The translations under genes and the position numbers were made by a program. Positions 1 to 4,280 of a DNA stretch of 5,548 nt are shown here, piece after piece. The number at the start of each line of letters is the position of its first letter. Positions within the stretch are counted from its first letter, which is position 1. The stretch is from NCBI GenBank assembly GCA_015522385.1, contig WAMJ01000230.1, positions 1-5,548 of the forward strand, read 5' to 3'. Under the pieces are notes generated by a model. It had not been told where the DNA came from. It saw only the letters and a list, made by a program, of their open reading frames with translations, and did no database searches. The DNA comes from Candidatus Heimdallarchaeota archaeon. GTDB lineage: Archaea > Asgardarchaeota > Heimdallarchaeia > Heimdallarchaeales > Kariarchaeaceae.

Positions 1-565
1 CGTCGGATGAGATGTAGACACCTATCGTGGCCGAACCGTCTCCGACCACTGTCCCTGCTGCATCTGGCTTGGTGATAGAGCCTGTTGTAGAAGCTGTGGT
101 AAGAGACATGTTCTGTGACATGTAGGCTCCGTAGGCTCCTCCTGAACTAATCCCATTCCACGAGTTTGTATCGTAGGTGTCTCCAGCTTCTCTGTAGAAT
201 GCATAATTGAAATTGTCAACGGTGGTAGATCCCGGAGCGGAAAAAGCCGTCGTATTCAGGTAGTAATATGCCAGAGTATTGGTTGTAGACTCGTCGAATG
301 TCACTGCGATATCAGAGCCATCATTAACCGAGTCATAGAGGTACCTTGTCGTTGATGATACGGTAGTTGTGTCAGCACCTGTGAAGGTGACGGATGTGAA
401 CGCGATAGTGCTGTCTGTCACACTCAGAGATACTGTACCACTTAATGTGAGAGAACCTGTTGACGTAGCCGCGCTGACACCTGCTGGTGATGCAAGTAGA
501 CCAATCCAGATAATCCCTACCAAAAGAAGTGGGGTCGAATAACCGATTACCTTCTGAAAATTCAT
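1..565 (-). CDS. Secreted Ser/Thr-rich surface protein, N-terminal part (runs off left edge)
   Basis: An open frame of 188 codons starts with ATG at 565 and continues past the left edge, so the C-terminus is missing. Residues 1-32 look like a Sec signal peptide: Lys at position 5, a hydrophobic core LLLVGIIWIGLL at 13-24, and a Val-Ser-Ala cleavage motif at 30-32. The mature part is rich in Ser, Thr, Gly and Asp, has alternating polar/hydrophobic stretches that suggest beta strands, has no cysteine in the visible part, and carries two N-glycosylation sequons (Asn104-Thr-Thr and Asn152-Met-Ser). An in-frame TAA lies just upstream, so ATG 565 is the first usable start. I do not recognise the family. 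The composition fits an archaeal surface, S-layer-like or pilus-like beta-sandwich protein, but that is inference. It is divergent from the GTPase operon and is probably transcribed alone. Confidence 0.8.
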   Translation of the reverse strand, partial: MNFQKVIGYSTPLLLVGIIWIGLLASPAGVSAATSTGSLTLSGTVSLSVTDSTIAFTSVTFTGADTTTVSSTTRYLYDSVNDGSDIAVTFDESTTNTLAYYYLNTTAFSAPGSTTVDNFNYAFYREAGDTYDTNSWNGISSGGAYGAYMSQNMSLTTASTTGSITKPDAAGTVVGDGSATIGVYISSD

Positions 566-587
566 TAATTACAATATTCTTGAACCC

Positions 588-593
588 ATAAAA
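588..593 (-). promoter_or_regulatory. TATA-like element for the secreted protein gene
   Basis: On the minus strand TTTTAT is centred about 26 nt upstream of the ATG at 565, the spacing expected for an archaeal TATA box serving a leaderless mRNA. No Shine-Dalgarno is visible before that ATG. An alternative is the GTATATTAG stretch near 642-650, which would give a leader of roughly 50-55 nt. Confidence 0.35.
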
Positions 594-764
594 GTGTAAT
601 TGATAAGAATTCTACTAGATTGCTCTACAAGGTATGATTGGCTAATATACTACCTTGACTGATTACTATTCTGAACATAATTAATTACTTTAATACATTA
701 ATTAACATACATTTTTCTTCATCTTTCTCTATCTGCCATCATTTTCACCAAAATAATTGCCAAC

Positions 765-772
765 AATTATTA
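765..772 (+). promoter_or_regulatory. TATA-like element for the GTPase operon
   Basis: AATTATTA is centred about 26 nt upstream of the GTG start at 795, matching the TATA-to-transcription-start distance in archaea if the mRNA begins at or next to the start codon. There is no Shine-Dalgarno between this element and the GTG. Confidence 0.35.
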
Positions 773-794
773 GCTTATCTATCAAATGTAACTG

Positions 795-1340
795 GTGAAA
801 AAGAAGTTCATTGCGAAACTTGTGCTGACTGGTGACCCCGCCGTTGGGAAGACGTCCCTGAAAACTTACCTCACTGACAAGGTCTTCAAAACTGACTCTC
901 CTATGACTCTGGGTGCAGACATTACTCGGGTCGTGATGGATGTAGGTGAAGACTATCAAGTGGTTCTTCAGATCTGGGACATTGCAGGTCAGACCAAATT
1001 CATGGATGTCAACAAGGCTTACTACAATGGGGCTAAGGGTGTAATTGTCGTGTTCGATGTCACTCGTGAGGAGACATTTATGGACATCCCTAAGTGGATT
1101 GAGAGGGTCAAGACTTCTGTGGAAAATGACATCCCTATCTTGATGGTAGCGAATAAGATGGATCTCACTGAACAGATCGCTGTTGACAAGAAGAGGGCAG
1201 TGGAGTACTCTGCTATCCTGTCAAACTGGTTAGGTATGCAGGTACCTGTGGCATTCACCTCTGCAAAAACGGGTGAGAACGTTGAGGACGCTTTCTTCAC
1301 AATAGCCAGCAATATGCTCAGGCTTGCTCTGGAGAGATGA
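795..1340 (+). CDS. Rab/Ras-like small GTPase
   Basis: This 181-residue protein is a complete Ras-superfamily G domain of normal length and should bind and hydrolyse GTP as a switch. All five G motifs are present: G1 P-loop GDPAVGKT (13-20), a switch I Thr (Thr38) in MTLGAD, G3 WDIAGQ (61-66) with the catalytic Gln66, G4 NKMD (120-123) and G5 TSAK (155-158). The YYNGAKGVIVVFDVT stretch (76-90) is strongly Rab-like. Pro15 sits where Ras has Gly12. The C-terminus ends at the last helix (RLALER), with no Cys and therefore no prenylation motif, so the protein is probably soluble or tethered through a partner. The GTG at 795 is chosen because TAA precedes it by one codon in frame. The longin-like gene starts 3 nt after the stop, indicating an operon. 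Such GTPases are abundant in Asgard archaea. The specific pathway is unknown. Confidence 0.95.
   Translation: MKKKFIAKLVLTGDPAVGKTSLKTYLTDKVFKTDSPMTLGADITRVVMDVGEDYQVVLQIWDIAGQTKFMDVNKAYYNGAKGVIVVFDVTREETFMDIPKWIERVKTSVENDIPILMVANKMDLTEQIAVDKKRAVEYSAILSNWLGMQVPVAFTSAKTGENVEDAFFTIASNMLRLALER
1331..1336 (+). promoter_or_regulatory. Shine-Dalgarno for the longin-like gene
   Basis: GGAGAG at the very end of the GTPase gene lies 7 nt before the ATG at 1344 (9 nt from the GGAG core). It is the only convincing ribosome-binding site in front of a gene in this window and supports ATG 1344 as the start, with re-initiation or coupling after the GTPase stop codon. Confidence 0.65.
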
Positions 1341-1343
1341 GAC

Positions 1344-2624
1344 ATGATATTGCGCGAGATGATAGAGAGCGGTGAGAACTTCGAAAAGCTCGTGCAGTAC
1401 GTAGGTGTTCTCCAGCATCAGTCCCGGGAATTTGACCTGCTTGTAGAACTAGAGGATCTCATTGAGAACGGTGCTAATCCAAACCTTATCCTCAGGCTCC
1501 TAATATCATCAATTTCATCATCTCTTGATGAATCTGTGTTTGTAGAATATATCAATCTGGGACAGACTCTAATAGCATCGCTGTCACAGAACAACCTCGT
1601 CCGTGATTCACTCAATGAAATAGTAGAGTTCTATATTGCAGCTGGGAACGCCTACTGGGATCGAAAGATCTATCAGACTGCAATAACGATCTTCGAGGAT
1701 GCGATCTATTTTCTACAGTCTCTAAATCCCAAATCTGAAAGTCTTCCAGACCTGATCCTCAAAAAACTTAAGTACTGGATGTCGTTAAAACAATACAATA
1801 TTGCTGCGAGGGACGCAAGTTTTGGCTACCAGATAGCCAACTCGTTGGATCTTACTGGTTGGACCGAGGCCTTCAGGCACTATGTGATCTCGACTAATGC
1901 TGTTATTGCCGAGATTCACGCTCACACTGCACAGTCACTTATTTGGGATGGGGATGAGAAGAGAGCTAAGAACAGTATTCTCAGATCGCTCCACGCTCTA
2001 GCCGAGATATTTGATGCAGAAGGGAATTTTTCTCGTAGTGTTCCCCTTGCAAGGTTAATTGTTGACGTGTTCTCAACTATCAGGATATTATCCGAGGAGG
2101 ATGCTCTGGTAATTAACCTCTTGAGGAGCGCTCTCAAAAATCAGGAGAACGTCGACCTCAAAGATTTAAGTAGTTCTCTTATGAGGTATTACCGTATTGC
2201 CTATGTCCCCAAATTATTCACAATTCTCTGCCTTACACCATCGGGCACAATGGTCTATTCTGAGGATTTTGTGTACGGGAAAGAGACGGATGAACTCTCT
2301 CTTTTCAGCAAGGAGGGGAAACACCTCTACTCTGGAATCTTCTCTGCCCTAAATATGACGATGAAGGGTGCTCTTGGGGACTCTTCAAGGTCGAATCTTA
2401 TGGAATACAGTGGCAAATCGATACTGGTTGAGGAGACAGAGAGCTTTCTGATTTACCTTGTGAGTGATAGAGAAACCCCTGAACTTAGGAAGAACTTGAT
2501 AGACCTCTCGAATGACGCTGAAAACGGATATAGTCGTATGCCAGAGATGACAATTTCATCCACTACCGAGATGAAGAAACTCTTCCAGCCACTCGTTGAG
2601 AAGTACCTTCAAAAGTTTGAATGA
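1344..2624 (+). CDS. Helical (TPR-like) protein with C-terminal longin-like domain, probable GTPase partner
   Basis: The 426-residue protein has no signal peptide or membrane segment and should be cytosolic. Residues about 1-285 read as continuous amphipathic helices. Around 99-128 the spacing (Gly101, Tyr104, Tyr110, Ala113, Phe117, Ala120) resembles a TPR unit, and 138-170 could be a second, so a TPR- or SNAP-like solenoid is likely. Residues about 290-390 follow the longin order strand-strand-helix-three strands-helix: LFTILCLTPSG, TMVYSEDFV, helix 328-344, NLMEYSG, SILVEE, FLIYLVSD, then a helix after TPELRKNL. A roadblock/LC7 fold is the main alternative, but it would start with a helix packed against the sheet. 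Longin-fold proteins are known adaptors and exchange factors for small GTPases, and the GTPase gene is immediately upstream in the same operon. A role as its regulator or effector is inferred. The domain assignment comes from pattern reading, not alignment. Confidence 0.8.
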   Translation: MILREMIESGENFEKLVQYVGVLQHQSREFDLLVELEDLIENGANPNLILRLLISSISSSLDESVFVEYINLGQTLIASLSQNNLVRDSLNEIVEFYIAAGNAYWDRKIYQTAITIFEDAIYFLQSLNPKSESLPDLILKKLKYWMSLKQYNIAARDASFGYQIANSLDLTGWTEAFRHYVISTNAVIAEIHAHTAQSLIWDGDEKRAKNSILRSLHALAEIFDAEGNFSRSVPLARLIVDVFSTIRILSEEDALVINLLRSALKNQENVDLKDLSSSLMRYYRIAYVPKLFTILCLTPSGTMVYSEDFVYGKETDELSLFSKEGKHLYSGIFSALNMTMKGALGDSSRSNLMEYSGKSILVEETESFLIYLVSDRETPELRKNLIDLSNDAENGYSRMPEMTISSTTEMKKLFQPLVEKYLQKFE

Positions 2625-2625
2625 C

Positions 2626-3075
2626 TTACCATCCAATCTTCTCTGCATTCTTGAGAATCTGCTCTCCAGCGTTTGCGGTTTTTACCCCCTTGATCCGCTT
2701 GACCTCTTCACCATCCTCGAAGAAGATGATCTGGCGGAGGATACCTATTGAGGTCTTGCCGTAGAGCTTCTTTTCTCCATACAATCCTAATGGCTCTAGA
2801 AGCACCTTGTCCACGTCACAAATCAGGGGATACTCTAGACCGTGCTCCTCACTGAACTTCCTGTTCTTCTCCACCGTATCCGCAGAAATCCCAAACACCT
2901 CGATCCCTTTGGATTTGATCTCGGAGAAGGTGTCGCGAATGGAGCAGACTTCCTTGGTGCATCCCGGGGTGAATGCTCGCGGATATGAGAAGAGGACGAC
3001 CTTACCTGTGGACAGATCCTGATGGGTTACCTCTGATCCGCTGGCCAGTTTAAGATTGAATTTTGGTATTGACAT
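2626..3075 (-). CDS. Peroxiredoxin, PrxQ/BCP type
   Basis: This thiol peroxidase of 149 residues is of normal length for the BCP/PrxQ family and reduces H2O2 and organic peroxides in the cytosol with electrons from a thioredoxin-like donor. The active-site segment PRAFTPGCTKEVCSIRD (32-48) contains the Pro/Thr/Cys motif with peroxidatic Cys39. Cys44, five residues later, is placed exactly as the resolving Cys of the intramolecular-disulfide PrxQ type. Arg114 in the GILRQIIFF strand fits the conserved catalytic Arg. A third cysteine, Cys86, lies in YPLICDVD. The frame opens with ATG at 3075, with a TATA-like element about 27 nt upstream and no Shine-Dalgarno. It converges on the longin-like gene with a single base between the two stop codons, so there is no room for a conventional intergenic terminator. 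It is probably monocistronic. Confidence 0.93.
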   Translation of the reverse strand: MSIPKFNLKLASGSEVTHQDLSTGKVVLFSYPRAFTPGCTKEVCSIRDTFSEIKSKGIEVFGISADTVEKNRKFSEEHGLEYPLICDVDKVLLEPLGLYGEKKLYGKTSIGILRQIIFFEDGEEVKRIKGVKTANAGEQILKNAEKIGW

Positions 3076-3097
3076 TGAATACTCATTTCATATCGTG

Positions 3098-3106
3098 CTA
3101 ATTAAG
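3098..3106 (-). promoter_or_regulatory. TATA-like element for the peroxiredoxin gene
   Basis: On the minus strand CTTAATTAG is centred about 27 nt upstream of the ATG at 3075, consistent with a leaderless transcript. A TGCTAAT heptamer (plus-strand reading) overlaps it at 3096-3102 and recurs at 3121-3127, 25 bp away. This could be a regulator site or chance. Confidence 0.35.
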
Positions 3107-3250
3107 ACTGTGGCTAAGTATGCTAATCCATAGGAATTTGGTCATACTAGAGTGGCCAAGAGGTAAGAATAGGAAACTGCAATATTGATCTCACCCACAC
3201 TGGGGATTTGTCGTGAACTTAGAAAATATCCTCGATAGAAGCCAAAAGTC
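3107..3250. other. Intergenic spacer between divergent peroxiredoxin and peptidase genes
   Basis: This is the middle of the 202-bp gap between divergent genes. I see no credible gene. A tRNA A-box-like string near 3152-3167 has no matching B box or acceptor stem. The minus-strand open frame crossing this spacer into the peptidase gene has no recognisable protein features and is treated as spurious. Confidence 0.5.
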
Positions 3251-3258
3251 AAAATAAT
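3251..3258 (+). promoter_or_regulatory. TATA-like element for the M28 peptidase gene
   Basis: AAAATAAT is centred about 23-24 nt upstream of the GTG at 3278, slightly closer than the ideal archaeal spacing. An A-rich stretch (CCAAAAGTC) just upstream could serve as a B recognition element. No Shine-Dalgarno precedes the GTG. Confidence 0.3.
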
Positions 3259-3277
3259 ATTCTTCAAGTGATCAACT

Positions 3278-4231
3278 GTGGATGAAGAAATATCCTCCTT
3301 CATACAGCTTCTTGGAGGTGACAGAAACCCATTTTCAGCTCCTGAGAACCATAAGGGGGCCATACATCGTATATTAGATTTGATGAGGAATAACGGGATC
3401 CCAGCAGACATTCTTACATTCGAACATCACGAATTTACAGGATACAACTTGTGGGTACCTCCGCCATCAACGGATGATGATTTTGTCCTAATCCTTGCTC
3501 ACCACGATACAGTGCCCGAGAGCCCAGGAGTTGATGATAACGGATCTGGATTGCTCTTGACATATCTCCTGGCTAAGTGGTATTACAGTCTCGAAGGTGA
3601 TAAACCCAATTTGGCATTCGTCATGCCAGACTTCGAGGAGGGCGATCCCAGGGTTTTCAAGGAATTGGAGAAGTTCAATGAGAAGAATGGAACCAGTTAT
3701 TCATACAAAGACAACTACTTCGATCCATCGTTCTGGGACCGTTTTAGATCGCACCTGAATGAGAATGTCCATGATCTAACAGGCTTTACGGGGACAAAAC
3801 GATTCGTCGAGTATTTAGAGAAACAAAACCTTCTCGACAAAGTGAAGTTGGTAGTGGATTATGAAACAGTGGGGTACACAGCTGAGGAGCAGCAACAGGT
3901 GCCTGGTATTCCTGTGCAGATGACGAAAGGTGATTTTCTTGCAGGGGCAATAAACGCAGAAGCAGGTGAGTATTTCGAGATACTTAATAGTATTGTCCAT
4001 CCCCTCAAGAGAGTTCTCATCCCCGTTCCGAATCGTGGATTTTCTGCTCCAGATACCCGTAGGAGTGATCACTCTGTGTTCTGGGACAAGGACATTCACG
4101 CCATAATGTTCACGGATTCAGCTAACTTCAGGAATCCTCATTATCACAAGCCCACTGATACTTCAATAGACCACAGTTTTATCCTCGATGTATTCGAGTA
4201 CTCCAAATTATTTCTTAAAAAGATGCAGTAG
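3278..4231 (+). CDS. M28-family zinc peptidase (aminopeptidase-like)
   Basis: This 317-residue metallopeptidase has the complete two-zinc site of family M28: His75-x-Asp77 in LAHHDTV, the DDNGSG motif with Asp87 as bridging ligand, Glu120-Glu121 (general base and ligand) in PDFEEG, Asp194 in VVDYETVGY, and His290 in NPHYHKPTDT. The family's SDHSVFW segment is at 263-269. It should remove N-terminal residues or cleave short peptides. Glutaminyl-cyclase-like activity is less likely because the DDN motif is intact. There is no signal peptide or membrane segment, so it is probably cytosolic. About 45 residues (roughly 122-168, with several aromatic residues) are inserted between the Glu-Glu pair and the usual GT/S-x-x-FV helix and could cap the active site. 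The GTG at 3278 is chosen because an in-frame TGA lies 9 nt upstream. The gene appears to be a single transcription unit. Its substrate is unknown. Confidence 0.92.
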   Translation: MDEEISSFIQLLGGDRNPFSAPENHKGAIHRILDLMRNNGIPADILTFEHHEFTGYNLWVPPPSTDDDFVLILAHHDTVPESPGVDDNGSGLLLTYLLAKWYYSLEGDKPNLAFVMPDFEEGDPRVFKELEKFNEKNGTSYSYKDNYFDPSFWDRFRSHLNENVHDLTGFTGTKRFVEYLEKQNLLDKVKLVVDYETVGYTAEEQQQVPGIPVQMTKGDFLAGAINAEAGEYFEILNSIVHPLKRVLIPVPNRGFSAPDTRRSDHSVFWDKDIHAIMFTDSANFRNPHYHKPTDTSIDHSFILDVFEYSKLFLKKMQ

Positions 4232-4248
4232 GCTGGCTCTCATCCATC

Positions 4249-4256
4249 TTTTTCTT
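4249..4256 (+). terminator. T-rich candidate terminator after the peptidase gene
   Basis: TTTTTCTT lies 18 nt beyond the peptidase stop codon in a 49-nt gap. Archaeal RNA polymerase commonly terminates at such T runs without a hairpin. It directly abuts or overlaps the TATA-like element of the next gene, which favours separate transcription of the two genes. Confidence 0.35.
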
Positions 4257-4262
4257 AAATAT
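4254..4262 (+). promoter_or_regulatory. TATA-like element for the SBBP-repeat gene
   Basis: CTTAAATAT is centred about 23 nt upstream of the GTG at 4281, and the wider TTTCTTAAAT is centred at about 25-26 nt. No Shine-Dalgarno is present before the GTG, so a leaderless transcript is likely. Confidence 0.35.
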
Positions 4263-4280
4263 GTATTTCATTACGCCCGT

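Larger units (their letters stand above)
566..794. promoter_or_regulatory. AT-rich divergent intergenic region
   Basis: This 229-bp spacer lies between the divergent secreted-protein gene and the GTPase operon and is clearly more AT-rich than the flanking genes. It holds the proposed TATA-like elements for both directions, two TTAATTA heptamers at 681-687 and 698-704 (a third, 565-571, overlaps the left gene's start), and a pyrimidine-rich tract at about 711-730. No gene or structured RNA is evident in it. Confidence 0.6.

Noticed and set aside
786..791. ATGTAA start-stop pair just upstream of the GTPase GTG
   Set aside because: It could act as a regulatory minimal upstream frame, but with the proposed promoter at 765-772 it would lie upstream of the mRNA. 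Its use is only to exclude an earlier start in that frame.
1022..1418. Two minus-strand open frames antisense to the GTPase and the start of the longin-like gene
   Set aside because: They mirror the codon pattern of strongly supported plus-strand genes and show no protein features of their own.
1344..2624. Reading the C-terminal domain as roadblock/LC7 instead of longin
   Set aside because: The segment begins with two strands before the first helix, as in longins; roadblock domains begin with a helix. This remains an open alternative because no alignment could be run.
3152..3167. tRNA A-box-like string GTGGCCAAGAGGTAAGA region suggesting a tRNA gene
   Set aside because: No GGTTCRANTCC B box follows at the right distance and no acceptor-stem pairing could be found on either side.
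3142..3411. Minus-strand open frame of 89 codons overlapping the start of the M28 peptidase gene
   Set aside because: It overlaps a well-supported gene on the other strand, has no recognisable domain, and is explained as a shadow of that gene plus the spacer.
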